From Cylindrodendrum hubeiense (lineage: Eukaryota > Ascomycota > Sordariomycetes > Hypocreales > Nectriaceae), in assembly GCA_014621425.1 (NCBI GenBank), contig JAANBB010000131.1, positions 26,856-90,855 on the forward strand: DNA of 64,000 nt, given 5' to 3'. Under the pieces are notes generated by a model that was not told the origin of the DNA, did not search any database, and saw only the letters and a list, made by a program, of their open reading frames with translations. Of the stretch, positions 24,901 to 37,730 are shown piece after piece (positions within the stretch are counted from its first letter, which is position 1; every line of letters begins with the position of its first letter). The position numbers and the translations under genes were made by a program.

Positions 24901-27900
24901 ATAGGGTGTCGTGGTAGCGGCCCTCAGCGGTCGCGCGCGGCCTCGGGGGCTCCTCAGTGGCTGTTCAGTGGCTGCTGTACAGCGGGGCGCTCCCGCTAAG
25001 GCTGGCACGGAACCCGCTAAACCCCAGAAGTCCAGAAGGGTCAAAGACCCGAACGCCGCTCCACCTTTTCGCACTGCCGGAGTCTCCAGAAGGCGGAAGA
25101 GTGGGGGGTGCGAGACCGAAACCGACGTGATGTTCAACGTGGGTTCCGGGATCCAGGGAGTTTCGCCCTGAGCACGCGCTGGGAAACGGGGATGGCCCTG
25201 CGGCGCACAGAGCAAACGGCTTGTGTGCGTCTTCCCTCTGCACCTGGGCGTGGCCGCTGGGCGTGGCCTCCGTGCGAGAGTCGATGCACCGTTGCGGGAA
25301 ATATTTCGGAGCCCTACTTTCCCGTCCCATGGCAGAGGGAAGTCGTAGGGATGAGGGATGTAGAATAGACGCTGCAGAAGCGTTTTTTTCTCTCTCTAGT
25401 TTTCCTCCGAGATCGAGACGTGCGTCCTTCCGTGCGTCTGGCGTGACTCTTGCTTGCGCCGCGGCGGAGTCGCTGTTGGCCAATATTAACCAATACTGCC
25501 CTCTGTTATAGACGCCTTCCTTGTCCGCCGGCCGGCCTGCCCTTACGAAGTACGCCGAATGGGCCACAATGCCGGCGATGGGCGGCGTGTCCCCGAGACG
25601 CGGCCCGTGATTTACATACACGAGCGATCGACGCATACCGTGCCATGCCATGCGGATCGCGCCATGGAGCTCTGCCTGGCTGTTTTCGAGTCTGGGCCTT
25701 GCCGTGCGCCAGCTGTGCCCTTGCTACGCTACGTTCGTTGGCTGGCCGTGTGGTTCTCGCACGGGAATAGCATCTCATCTCAACTTCCCACCCCCAACCT
25801 CCTTGCACACAACGGCAAGATCCGTCTCTTCTCTCAATCTCATCTCCTTTAGCTTTGCCGTTATAGCATCATCATCTTCGCCGTTCAAGCATCGTCCCGG
25901 CGATTATCCGACTGCCCCCCCTGGACGGCCCCCGCGGCTTGCCTGGCCTGCAGCCGGAGAGGCTCAACAGCTACCCCCCTGTGGTGGACTCGCCGGCGGT
26001 AGTGGAAACGCTGGGAAATCTTGGGATCGCATTCATGGTCCCCTCTACCCAGCGTCCAGTTTCCACCCGTGATGGCACCGCAGCGGCCGGAGTGGACAAC
26101 CCCTAAGGCGCCTGGGAGGCACAGGAGGCCTAGTAGGTCCGCTGCCTCGGCGCCTCGCCGTTAACTCTCACACTCCCTCTCTGTCCGTACGTACAGGAAT
26201 TAGCACCAAGTGTAGTGCCTCTGGGCCACTATTGATATGTACAGCAGAATGCATGCAGTACGTAGGCGAATCATGGGGTTGTTTGACGTCTGCCCTTCCT
26301 TGATCCCGCTCGGACTGGCGTCTTGGTATTTTTCCTTTTCCTGCCGTTTATTCGATTTGACGTTGCATCTACTCACTGGTCTAGGTCTAGAACGGGCACG
26401 GTCATATTCTCTGCAGCGCGAGACAAGACGACGCAGTAGTCAAGACAAACGGCGGAGTGACTGAGACGGCACCGTCGGTCTGAGACAGACAGACACGCGC
26501 ACACAGATACCTACACGTGTGGGTGGCTCCTCTCTCAGGCCTCCCTCTCACTCCCTCTTACTGTCTCACTCCCTCCCTGCTTCCCATGTCCGGGCGCTTG
26601 GATTGTCTGCAAGGCTGCTGCCGACGTGATGGGGGATGTGAGACAAGGCCCCCTCCCCTGCAGCACATGGCAGATCCATCCTCACGGGAAATCAGGACAA
26701 CAGACAGCCAAGGCTCAAGATGCGATGGATTGCCCTGGGACACACACGCTCACTGCATATGGGACGGCATGGGATGGAATCAATTTCAGTGGTCACCGCA
26801 GCACATCATCTCCAGTTCCCCACTGCTCTCCGCCGTCGCTCAACTCTCCTCATCATCAGCCAAGCACACCAGGGTCTGCATTTTGCCACCTCCCCAAGAA
26901 CCCCCGGACACCATCCCTGAGGGCATCACTCCTTCAGGCCGGTGGCATGTCCTGAACGGGAAACCGGCCTCGGCGCATGCCCAAGTGGCAAGTTGAGCTT
27001 CGCCGACCGTTGGAGAACCCACCTACAAGTCTCTGTGCCGCACAACAGCATATTCATCTCATCGACGAAAGTGGTCCTTACGAGGATATGATCCATCCGG
27101 GATGTCATCCAGACCCGGACATGATCGACGACCCTCTACCATGGTCTATCACTTCTGGGATTCTGGGAAAAAGAAACAACCAGGGAGTTGGTGGGTATGC
27201 TTCTTGAGTCGTCTGTGACTCCACCGCAAGGTCTCCCCTTACTCACCCTGAGTCAACTCCATCTCAAGGGTTGGACTCTGCTTGCTTCTGCCGCTCATCC
27301 ACCTTTGCCTCCGGCTTCACCACGCCGGGCTTCCGTCTCACTTGGGCCCGCTACCCGCCCGGCGCCTCGGTGGACCGACAGACAAACAAACTGCATGTAT
27401 CCCAGCATGAATCTACCGAAGCAGCAGCAGCCGCCGCGGTGTGGATGATGCTCAGTCTCAGACAATGACACCTCGTGGCCAGCCAATCCCACGTTGAGAC
27501 GGCGTGCGGGACGTCTTGTAGGACCCCGTGACGGGCTCCCTCGATCTTACGCCCTGCATTGCTTCCCCGGATGCAGCGCGTAAGACAGTTATTGCTACAT
27601 CGGAGTCAATACCGTCTCCGGCTGGGGTAGTGTGCAAGAGACTCAGCGTCTGTTTGAGATGCAGTTGTTACAAACTGTGAAGCCTGAGCTTCTGGGACGC
27701 TTCGTTGTTTCTCAGGTGGTTTGATCCCAGTTTCTATTTCCGCTCTTACTCCAAGTTAGCTCGATCGTTTAGACCCAAGGTGCAGCGTTGAGGTGCAGCT
27801 GAACGGTAGTATCGCCTATTGGTGCGGGAGGCTTAGAACGCCACTCCGTAGCAACTCCAGGGCCAAAACCTCCCAAGACTACTACGTCACCTCCTGACCT

Positions 27901-28900
27901 CCGTTCTAAGTAATTCAGTCCAGAAAGGCATTTAACGTCCTGAAAACGACACCGACGCGACGGAAAATCCCGTGCCAACCTCCCGCGCCGCCAGACCCTG
28001 AGGCGTTTCAGGTTTCGGGAGCGTCCTGTCAGGGGGGGCCGGCCCCTGGCAAAACCACACGATGTGACGATGCTACCATGCTACGCGGCACCAAAGTCGA
28101 AAAATCTACCACGCCTTGGGGTGATCGTCGTCCGGGTCCCCTCGTCCCTGACGCTGATGGGCGACGTGCCCCCCAGGTCCCAGATGCAGGGTTCGTCTGC
28201 CCCGATGCTGCGGTGTGAGGTGAAGGACGCGCCGATGCCATGGTCCCCCAGGTCGGAGGTCCGAGAGGGTGGTAATTTCGCCGAGATAGGGAAGGTGAGC
28301 TTTTCGATGAGTTCCTTTCCTTTATGGGTAGGTGGCTTCAACATGGGAGTTGTTGGGAATTGATCTAGTTACGGTTGCGGATAGCTTGTCGCTCGCACTA
28401 GGCTCGTGTTGGTCGCCTGCCTCATCTCCATCTCCGGAAACATGTCTCGTTGCTACCAACCAAGACTACCAAGTCACAGACTCAAGTCACGACCGTTTCA
28501 CACTCACCCTCGCCGCCAATCTCCCTCCCAGCCTCTGATCTCCGGCCCTACACTCCACAGTCACCGCTACATGCCGGGCTGCAAGATGCAAGATGCAAGA
28601 AACGTAAAGCCCCTCTCCGAGATCCCCTGCCCTAGGTTGTATTCGGCGGGCCTCCTCTCCGGTAAGAAGCACGATGAGATATGCCTTGGACGCTCCCGTT
28701 TTCTATCCGGGCGGGTACTGCTTCTCTGACGGGTGGTGTGACAGAAGATACCAGGGTCATAGGCTTTGGGTGCCGGCCGGTATCTTTACGATCGGCCAGC
28801 TTGAGCCGGTTTGGGATGATTTGTGTCACCTCGGTTCGGTTGGCCGAGAAGTCGCTATGCGCGTGTCGTAATCGGGTTTGTGAGTCGGCCAAGTACGACA
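21990..28900. other. Gene desert downstream of mtfA, mixed composition
   Basis: The first few hundred bases are presumably the mtfA 3' UTR. Beyond that no gene can be supported. Open frames up to 228 codons (24965-25651, minus strand) have no motif and overlap others on the opposite strand. A (GAGGGT)n-like run lies at 24213-24246, and a short TTG-repeat run lies near 23548. Confidence 0.55.
24213..24246 (+). repeat. GAGGGT-type hexamer repeat
   Basis: About 5.7 copies of GAGGGT, one reading GAGGGC. It resembles a G-rich minisatellite and not the fungal telomere unit TTAGGG. Confidence 0.8.
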
Positions 28901-31900
28901 ATGTGACAGTATGAGTAGACTAGACTCTATTCGATGTTTTGCGATAACAATGGTTTGCAATGTAGGAAGTCGACTGGGCTTAGATACGTTGAGTATTGGA
29001 AGAGTGTTGTGATTGTGTTGATGATATGTTTTTATTATACTGTTAGTTAATGACTCTCTTGATGATAATAATATAAACGAATTATGAAGAGCTTGTAATG
29101 AGATTTTAACTCTATTATTCCATCTTCTCATGCAATCCAATCCTTATTGTTTGAATTTCTATTTAGTCCAATGTTGGCCTTTGAATGTGCGAGTTCAAGT
29201 TGGTTGGTTGACTGGTACAGGGTAAGCTGGGTTGTGGAGGACCTAGACCACGATCATGATGATACTTTTAAGAGCGAATAAAATGGGTGGGGATGTTGTA
29301 ATATGCTGAAGATCTCATTTTAAACACTGCAAGTTTGCTGTATCTCAGCAATGACAGAGGTTAACGTTGAAGTCATGGTGAGTCTCTGCGAGTTTCTGCC
29401 GGCACACGCTCCATGACCACTTCTTTGTCACTCTACACTAGAGAAGTCTTTCATGGCAAGGCAAAAATAGACACCTAGCCATATCATATGAAAATAATTG
29501 TAAGTGACACGTTTGTCTGGTCCATAGTGTGAACCCCCAGTCGGAGTGCTATGGAGGAGAGGGCCTGCACTAACCGCGACAGCGTATGGCAACAAAAAGG
29601 TCGCTTCTGCGGCAGTTGCGTTGATAATATGAGTCATTCCATGCTAAATATATAGAGATCGAACGCTAGTCTAAGAAGCATTGGTACACTCGAGTTCTCG
29701 TGGTTGAATAAATTTTGAGTCACGGTTGTGGACAGAGTTCCACCTCACGTTCTATGCCAGCTGATTGTTTTCGACATACCAATAGCCTGGCTCAATACAT
29801 CTAAGAAAATAGATAGATATGAAGAAACTAGGTCTGTTACCATGTTATTAATCTATCTGAAAGCCACGAGCACTCTGATTCCCGTTTTCCAATGGGCAAC
29901 TCCACTACGATTGGTGTTAGGGAGCGAATATAGTCGAGTCGTGAGGATGATAAAAGGGATTTACGACTAGAGAACACATAATAGCGAAGACTGATTGAGG
30001 GTGTGTATAAACCAAGGGTAAAATAATAGTGTAGCAGGAAAGCCCATGGATGGGAATGGTTCATGGCCGGAAACTCCGACGGCTGTGAGACACAGCCGGC
30101 GATTGTAAGTGCTGCAATAATAGAAATGTAGACAGATAAATTAAGAAATGTAGACAGATAAATTAAGACTAGCTACGTTTGAAAGGAAATGGAGCTGGGG
30201 CGTAACAGATTGTCTCGTTTACCTACTGTGGTCTCGACAACGACGAAAATCGGTTGGTCTGACATCAATCAATCTAGAATGAGGGGGTACATCTTCGGGA
30301 TTCAATTGTATCATGCGCTGAGATATATGTAACATAGTAATGCATGTGTCCAGAGGTACTGGTGGAAGTTCTTTTGTGCGTTTCCCATCCTACCCACTTC
30401 ATTATCTGATGAGTTGATCTTTCGACGAACCTCCATCTAATCGAAAGCTATAATCTTAACCAATTTCAGCCTTATCTTAATCAACTGGGCCGTATTCTTT
30501 AGAATTATTATTCTAGACTTGCTCTAATTCGCAATGTCTTCCCTATGAGATCGTCGCATCTGAGACTCCAATACCAATTCTGATGGCTGAAGCTATCAAA
30601 CTACACAACGATTGATATCAACAGGCCTACGCCCAGGCAATCTTTTAAACACGGCTGAGCTCATAGATGACGTGGTTTGTATTGGAATAAACTGCATTGA
30701 ACTTGACTTTGGAGATCTGGATTGACTTACACTGAAGGACACCAGTCGAGGATGACGTTGATGACGATGGGGATCACAGCTCAATCTTAGAGTTGAGAAA
30801 ATTCGAGAAAGCTGATGACAATGACACTCTCAATAGACTGGCTGAGTTAATAACCCCCCCCAATTCACATCTCTGTAGCTTGAACTTAAGAATGTTCTCA
30901 ACCGCGTGAGACGACACCTGGGAAGAGCTCCAACTTTGATCAAAGTCTATACATGGTAGGATATGTCATGTGTGATACTGCCTGTGTGCGCCCCATTACT
31001 GAAACAACATTCACCGACACTAGACGTAGATAACTGGCCGCTGACATCAGGACACAAGAGTCTTCCTCGATCACACAACAGACTGCGAGTCCGTCTCTGC
31101 AATGAAACTAAATGTTTTGTTTCCTCATCAAGTCGAGGCGTACATTACCCACCAACTGCTTTAACAAGACCATTTACTTCTGTTTGATGCTTTTAAGCAT
31201 ATCAAATTTTGCTAGCTGTTGAGCCGCACGCTGTGGATGGGCGGTATTCATCCAACCACACGTCTGGGCATTTCACTAAGAGTGAAGACAGGACAGCGGC
31301 TGCATTCTACTTGAAAGAAAAATACATAAAATCCTAGAGAAATACGTTCGCAGAAAATAATTATTGACAATCTATTAACTGACTATCTTGCTTCTCTCAT
31401 TCCATTGGCTAGAATCGTTTCGCACTTTGGAGGTGCTCTAGTAAAATGGTCCATCAAGTCCTCGTTTTCTCTCGTGTCATGAGTATTTTGTCATCAAAGA
31501 AGTCTCAATGGTTTCCCGCCAGGCGCGTGACCTCTGGTGAGCAAACGGCACCGAATGACTGGAGCTAATCGAATCACTTGGCTATTTTTTCAGCCCGGAC
31601 GAGTTCCGACCATCACATGCATGACTTCACTTGGCTTCGCATCATCAACAGACCACTTTGGCTGTCATGATATGTCTTCCCATTTGTATTTAGTTTGAGT
31701 CAGACTCGACTGTGGCATTGTCGGTCTGTGGTCCTATCTCAGTCGGCCTCGGTGACACGAGTCAGCGGCGTTGCGGTCCGGTTCCGCAGTCTGCGGGACC
31801 AGTATCAAATGGTCTTCAGCAGCTACTATAATTATAAATGTACAACGCAATTTTGCGCCCGACACATAAAATAGTTGCCTTCCTATAGCCGCAGGATCAA

Positions 31901-32200
31901 GGGCTGACTCTCGGTGTTGTAGTCGGGAATATAAGAGACATACTAAGACTGTCACACGCGCAGAAACTCGGAAGCCGGAACGGGAATCCCTTACACTCCG
32001 TCCCGAAACCATAGGACTTCATTCGAAACGAAAGTAATTCGAGGGTCGTAAATTTACCCAGAAAAGGCGCTCAATCACGTAAGTTGTTGTGCTGTTACGG
32101 GTAGAATGGATATTAAGCAATACTTAGGATGAAGGAGGATTCCGCTCGAAGATGAATCGCACCTTCACACAAAGGTCAACGCAAGTACATCAACCAGCGG
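28900..32200. other. AT-rich island, no gene
   Basis: This segment is clearly richer in A and T than its flanks and has only short open frames with no motif. It includes a perfect 22-bp tandem duplication at 30123-30166. It may be an old, decayed repeat (possibly RIP-mutated) or an AT-rich regulatory or replication region. I found no terminal repeats or enzyme-coding relics. Confidence 0.5.
30123..30166. repeat. 22-bp perfect tandem duplication
   Basis: A 22-bp unit starting GAAATGTAGACAG occurs twice without mismatch, at 30123-30144 and 30145-30166, inside the AT-rich island. Confidence 0.9.
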
Positions 32201-32520
32201 TATTAGCCGCAATTTTGCTCCCCGAAACGGTACATGAGCGGGCCTTGAACCGGGGCAGAGTCATGGTCAATGCGGCTAAATGGATGCCGGAAGTGAAGAG
32301 AAAGCCCGGGGGTGGCTAAATCGCCCATTGTCAGAACATCTCTGGAATTGCGTAGGCATGTAAACATGACTCGTTCAGGGTAAGCGTAAGCGGCGAGGAG
32401 GTGGACAGGTTTCTGGGGAAGCGAGGGAGACACAAGACAGGAGTCCTTGGTGCGACTTCGGACTTGCGATCATGGATTTTGTCGTGGGTATAGTATGATG
32501 ACGGCCGTCGTACAGTATCA

Positions 32521-32547
32521 GTTGAGAAACTTGAGAAACTTGAGAAA
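32521..32547. repeat. 9-bp tandem repeat, 3 copies
   Basis: Three copies of STTGAGAAA (GTTGAGAAA once, then CTTGAGAAA twice) run head to tail in non-coding sequence. Confidence 0.85.
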
Positions 32548-32920
32548 CCTTCGGCCGCAAAGATGGTTCTTTGAGCCCGGGGTTGTAAGTTTTTGGACAG
32601 GGGGTCACCACACGGTCATGCTCGCGGGGCCAGGGGACCAGGTTGGGCCGAGGGTAGAACGGATTTACTGCAGCGGGAAGACGCACTCCACGCAGTTCCT
32701 TGTCCGGGCATCTCCTGTCCTCGTGCCTCTGGCGCACGATGCAGCCCTGGAGGGGAAGAGGTATGTGGGCCGGAGGGAGGGTACACCACCGGGGCACGTA
32801 TCCGGATCCACGGTGTTGGATGGAGGGGTGGAGGATGAGCGGATGATGGGCGGATGATGGATGGATCGACGGATGGACAGACGGAAAGAAGCGGATGGGC
32901 AAACGAGAATTGGTAGAGGG

Positions 32921-32950
32921 CTTGAGGGGGCTTGAGGGGGCTTGAGGGGG
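32921..32950. repeat. 10-bp tandem repeat, 3 copies
   Basis: Three perfect copies of CTTGAGGGGG, followed by a degenerate CTCGAG start. Confidence 0.88.
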
Positions 32951-33360
32951 CTCGAGATTGGAAAGATGGGCAGCGAGTTTAGTCGGGCGAGGTTGACTGC
33001 GGGTACCTTGTCATGGCAGAAGTTGATTGCCGCTGGCGTCGCTGGCGTCACTGTCGTCATGAGGCTCAAGGGTTTGCTGCAGGTCGGCGGCGAGATGCAT
33101 AGTGCAGCTGCAGTGGACGATGCAGTGGACGATGTTGACGAACGCGGGCGGGTGTTGGAACGAACCTAGGAGCAAATGATTGCCTCTGGTGTATGCGGGC
33201 GAGTGTTTGTGTGTGTGTTGGCGGGTGTGGTTGGCTGCTTTTTTGGGCCATCTCGTTGATTGCTGCTGGGATTGTGTTTCGTCTGGCGCGCGCCACATGC
33301 CCGGGCGCATTGCGTGCCATCCTGAGACCCGAGTTTTGGCATCGGCGGCTGTGGGGATTT

Positions 33361-33416
33361 GAATCAAGGGCTTTGAATCAAGGGCTTTGAATCAAGGGCT
33401 CCGAATCAAGGGCTTC
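33361..33416. repeat. 14-bp tandem repeat, 4 copies
   Basis: Four copies of GAATCAAGGGCTTT; the last two end in CC and TC. Confidence 0.9.
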
Positions 33417-33631
33417 GTGTGTAGCACGCGTCCGTACTGTACATCTGGGGAGGCGTCGGCTGCCTCTGGGTCAGAGACTCAGTTGTGAGACAGGGTGACG
33501 GCAATTGCGGGATGCTGTCTCGGGGCCAGGCCCGCGGCCCTTGGATCCCGCTGATGGCGGATGTGAATACCATTGGTGGGCGTTTGCCGCCGGCCATGAA
33601 GAGGGGGGGAGGTGCTATCAAGGTGGATGGG

Positions 33632-33679
33632 GAACAGAGATGGGAACAGAGATGGGAACAGAGATGGGAACAGAGATGG
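33632..33679. repeat. 12-bp tandem repeat, 4 copies
   Basis: Four perfect copies of GAACAGAGATGG. The 12-bp unit keeps the frame open and so creates spurious long open frames here on both strands. Confidence 0.92.
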
Positions 33680-33875
33680 GAAGTCTGGTTGATGGCGCTT
33701 TTACAAACGAAGATGTCGCACGCTGGCTGTTTGAGCGATGACGGCGATGGCTTTGGCAGTGGCTTTGGCAGCGATAGTGGCTGCGAGCTCGACAGTGGGC
33801 CAGGGCCGCGGTGCTTGGGTTTGGGTGCACACGTGCGCATTACATTAGCTCGCACCTACCCAGTTGGGCAGGCGG

Positions 33876-33891
33876 TAGGTAAATTTACCTA
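33876..33891. promoter_or_regulatory. Perfect 16-bp palindrome
   Basis: TAGGTAAATTTACCTA is its own reverse complement. TAGGTA/TACCTA words recur in the neighbourhood, for example in the CTACCTACC-type cluster at 36083-36119. It could be a dimeric factor site; no function is assigned. Confidence 0.4.
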
Positions 33892-35500
33892 GTAGGGCTG
33901 GTGGTGGTGGTGTCTCGAGCTGTGTGTGTGTGTACATCTGTATGCATGTGTGTGTGTGTGTGTGGTGGTGACCGAGGAGCTCTCTGTCCTGACCTCGGTG
34001 GTTGTGTCTTCCGCGACGGTACACCCGCCGTCACCACGAGTTGGACCCGAAGAGGGGCATCGGCATCGTATTCTCGAGGTGATGCGGCCTTTTCTCCTCC
34101 TCCGCCGCGTCTTTCGATGTACGAGTGCGTAGCCCGCCCGCGGCACGTCGCTCGATGATGGGCTTCATCCCTCCCAGGCATACCTTAATCGTCTCGGTAC
34201 TGCTACCATTGGTGCTCCGGGTGGCTCTACGTAAGCCAGTGTAAGGTCAAGGTAGGATTGAAGGTGGGCTAATTAACAGAATGGCGGGAAAGCAGAAGCA
34301 AGCATGGCACACAGACGAGATGGTGACGTGACGTGACATGACAACTTCTGGGTCTCTGTGCGGTCTGCCCAGCGGTCCCCTCTCCGTGCCTCTCCGTCCC
34401 TGTCCGTCCCTGTCCGTCGCTCGCATCCTTTGTCGTGTGTCCGTCCTGTCGGGTCGTATCTCGTCTCGGGGCTCCTCATGGTGGTTCCCCGTCGTGGCTA
34501 GCCGTGGTGGTGGCTCACTAGCTCGAGTGGGTTTCCTTTGGTTGCGCTGAGTTGCGCTGCTCGAATTCGTAAACCGCCCTGGGATGCCCGTCGTCATTGG
34601 CACATTGGCACCGTGGCAAGTGGCCTGGGCTGGCCTGGCAAGCCTGGGTCCCCCCATCCATCCCCCTCCACTCCACTCTCAAAGTGTCAATGTCCCGAGG
34701 TGGGCTCGTTCGCCGGTGGTGGCACGGTTCCGTCATGGTCAGCCGAGACGACACCGAGATGGCGAAGAAATGCACAGAGACCGAAGCGGGATCCAATCCT
34801 TGTTGGGGAGTCTTTTTCATGGGGGGAGGGGCGGTCGCTGTGGCTCTCTGTGGCTCTGTGCTCCCGTGGCTCCATGGATGGATGCTGCAATTCCCGAAGC
34901 CGACAGACAGACAGTGTGCTGGAATTAGACGTCGACGGCTCTCCTCGTCCTTCGCCTTCGCCTATGCAGCCCCCGTCGTCATTCTCTCGGTCAAGAGACA
35001 ATTCCCCCACGGGCCAGGTGCCAGGTGCCCACCTATTAAGCGAATGGTATAGCCCGGGAAACGAAAGCGAAAAAGAAAGGGCCAGAAGAACAAAAAGAAC
35101 AAGACAGGGCGGCCGGCAGCGGTGGGCGGTGGGCGACGGGCCCATGACCCGGGATTCCGGTTTGTGGTCAACGGCATGGAACCTGGACAAACATACGACG
35201 GAGCAGCCGGCCAGCGGGGGGAACCTTTTTTCCCCTTCTCTTTCATTTGGGCCTCTGCGGGCCCGGAGCAGGACGAGGAGCAGGTGTAGGAGGAGATGCG
35301 GCAGCCTGAGAGGCGGAGGGAGGGGTGCGTCTCGCTGCAACGTTCGGCATGAGGTTGGATCATGGAAGGGCGGTCTCTGTATCATGACCGTCTCCTGACC
35401 CTCTCGGAGCGTGGTTCTGGTGTGCTTTTCCCGCCGCGTCTAGGTCCATGGATGGACTTTGTTTTTCCCTCGATCCGACTTCCCTTGCCCATCGTTCCAT

Positions 35501-37730
35501 GTCTCTCTCCATCTGTCCATGTTTGCATTTTCTCCGGCCACCGAGACCGTCTTGCTGGCGTGCTTTCCTTCATCTCGTTTCCCCCTCCCATTTACCGTTT
35601 ACCGAGAACTGCCGCTATATCCTCGTATCTTCTCTTCTTTTCTTCTTCTCTCCTTCTCTTCTTCTGGTCTTCCTCTTTCTACTCCCTTCTCCTTCCGTTT
35701 TGGTTTAGCTCATATTCCATATCTCTCATACTTGGCTTGGGCCTCCCAAAACCAAGCCTGCTCCTCCCGCCGACGGATTTACCACAGCAACGAAAACACC
35801 ATCGAGTAGCCCTGGTCAGGCTGGGCATCCTCACCCCCCAAGCGAACGGGGCCCCCCCTCCTGTACCACCTTTTTTTTCTTGCTGTGTTTGCTTTTTCGA
35901 CTTTCCTCAACCACTCCGTCGGTCACAGGCCCTGCCAAACACCCTTGGAGATCGTCTCGGTTGCTTGGGGGGAGAAAGCTAGTTCCGTTGCTACTAGGAT
36001 CTAGAGGGACCAAGAGGGACCAAAAGAAACCAAGAGGCAGCCAGAGCCATCTAGAGGCAGCTGGCGTCGGCTCGTCCATCCACTACCTACCACCTACCTA
36101 CCTGCACCTACCTAGGTAGTCCAAGACTACTCCGCCTGTTCCCGTCTGTCGGTAGCCCAGTAGCCCGATCATCGTGATTCAGCGTCTGGCCATTTCATCA
36201 TCCTCAAACGTCAAAGCGACAGACAATCGCATCACTTGCTGGGCTGAGAGTGTCTCGTCTCGTCTTGTCTCGTCGCAAATCCGCAAACCCGCAAACCCGC
36301 AAATCCGCGGCTCAGCGGCTCAGCGATTGCACGTGCCGACCACAAGCTTCTCGTCTGTTGCACTTTGGTCTGCCGCACTTTGGTCTGCCCTGTCTGCCCT
36401 GTGCAACATCTACAGGACGGTACCTCTCACCTGCTGCTCACCTCGCATTGGCCGCCTTGGCCTTGAGACCACACCACCGCCAACCACAACCGCAACCGCC
36501 GCCGCCGCCGCATCCCCATCGTGGTTCGGCGCCACCTCCACAACCTCGACTCAGAACAGAAGCTGCTGCTGGAACTGCACACTGCCTACTGCACACGGCG
36601 CACTGCACGCTGCGTACAGATCACTGCGAGCTGGTTTCCCCAAACCCACCACCCAACCACGATTTGCCGAGCCCGCGTCCCTACCGCCCCAAGTCCTCGA
36701 CGCCGGGTTATCAATCGAGAAAAAAGGAAAACACCCCTGCTTGTGCATTTCACGGGGGCGCCGCCATCTCTTCCCTCCCACGCCCAACTGCTCACACGGA
36801 CCGTCTCGCTCTGTCTTACTGCCCGCTGTCCCCAATCACCATCCGCCTTAATCGAGATTCAGACTGAACTGCCCTCTCGTCAATCAACAAAGAAACGAGT
36901 GCGCTCCAGATCCCGCGCCGCCACTGCCCACTGCGTCCCACGTCCCACGTCCCACGCGCAAGCCCAAGAAGCCATCCCAATCAGTCCGTCCCCAATCCCG
37001 AGTCCCCCAATCCCACAGATTCCCACACACACACGCGCGCACACACACACGCTCGCTCGCTCGCTCGCGCACCCACACGCACTCCCCACCCCAGTCGCAG
37101 TCGCACACAATCCACAGTCCACAGTCCACTGTCCACTGAGTCCACTGTCCTCCAGCCTTAACCCCAGTCAAGGTTCCCAGCCAGGTTCCCAGCCAAGNTT
37201 CCCAGCGCCAGCGCCAGAGCCAGACCCAGCGGCCAAATCCAGCCCATCATCCCTGCCTCTCTCACCGAAACCGCGCCGCCCGCCCTCCGTCGGTATACCG
37301 GCCTCTCTCAATACCTGACTACTCACTACCACTACCTGACCTACCTGACGACGGTACCTACAGTTACCCCCTCCTCCTCTCGCCGTCCCATTCTCCAATC
37401 ACCGCCGCCCATCTTCTCCCCAGAAGCAAAGCAACTCTCTCTGTCTCGTCTCGGCGCACTCGCATCCTCTTCCGCTTCTCCTCTTCTCCTCTCCTCTCCT
37501 CATCTCCGCTCTCTTCCATCTCTCTCGCGCGCTCTCTCTCTCTCTCTCTCTCCTCGCCCTCTCTTTTTGTTTCTCTAGCTTCCCTCTACTGTTACATCAG
37601 TACGCAGGGTAGCTAGAAAACAATCATTCTTTCTCCCCTCCTCTTTACTTCTCCTCCTCCACCTCCCGGTGCCCCTCTTCCTTTTTCAGCAAATCACCAA
37701 GCTCGTTTGTTCTCTCTCTCCCCACCGACG
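35501..37730. other. Pyrimidine-rich, low-complexity region upstream of the Cnl1-like gene
   Basis: The plus strand is strongly C/T-rich (especially about 35600-35700 and 37430-37700) with many short repeats, including CACA and GCTC runs near 37023-37075 and a TACCTACC-type cluster at 36083-36119. Long frames such as 36521-37318 exist only because low-complexity sequence lacks stops. Such CT-rich tracts are common in fungal promoters and leaders, so this is probably the promoter and 5' UTR of the downstream gene. Confidence 0.5.
37171..37206 (+). repeat. 12-bp tandem repeat with an ambiguous base
   Basis: About three copies of AGGTTCCCAGCC. The third copy contains an unresolved N at 37198, the only ambiguous base I noticed in the window. 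Confidence 0.85.

Larger units (their letters stand above)
32201..35500. other. Non-coding stretch with minisatellite cluster
   Basis: No supportable gene. Four different short tandem repeats lie within 1.2 kb (32521, 32921, 33361, 33632), followed by a perfect 16-bp palindrome (33876) and a TG-rich tract (about 33920-33965). The 286-codon plus-strand frame at 34538-35398 has a matching 232-codon antisense frame and no motif, so I do not call it a gene. Confidence 0.55.

Noticed and set aside
24965..25651. 228-codon minus-strand open frame
   Set aside because: No domain or motif, several competing frames, and no start context or splice pattern supporting a gene.
34538..35398. 286-codon plus-strand open frame
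   Set aside because: A 232-codon frame lies antisense to it, composition is low complexity and no family motif is visible.
36174..37318. Overlapping 205-265-codon open frames
   Set aside because: All lie in CT-rich, repetitive sequence, overlap in several frames, contain no conserved motif and one contains the unresolved base. They look like leader or promoter DNA without stops.
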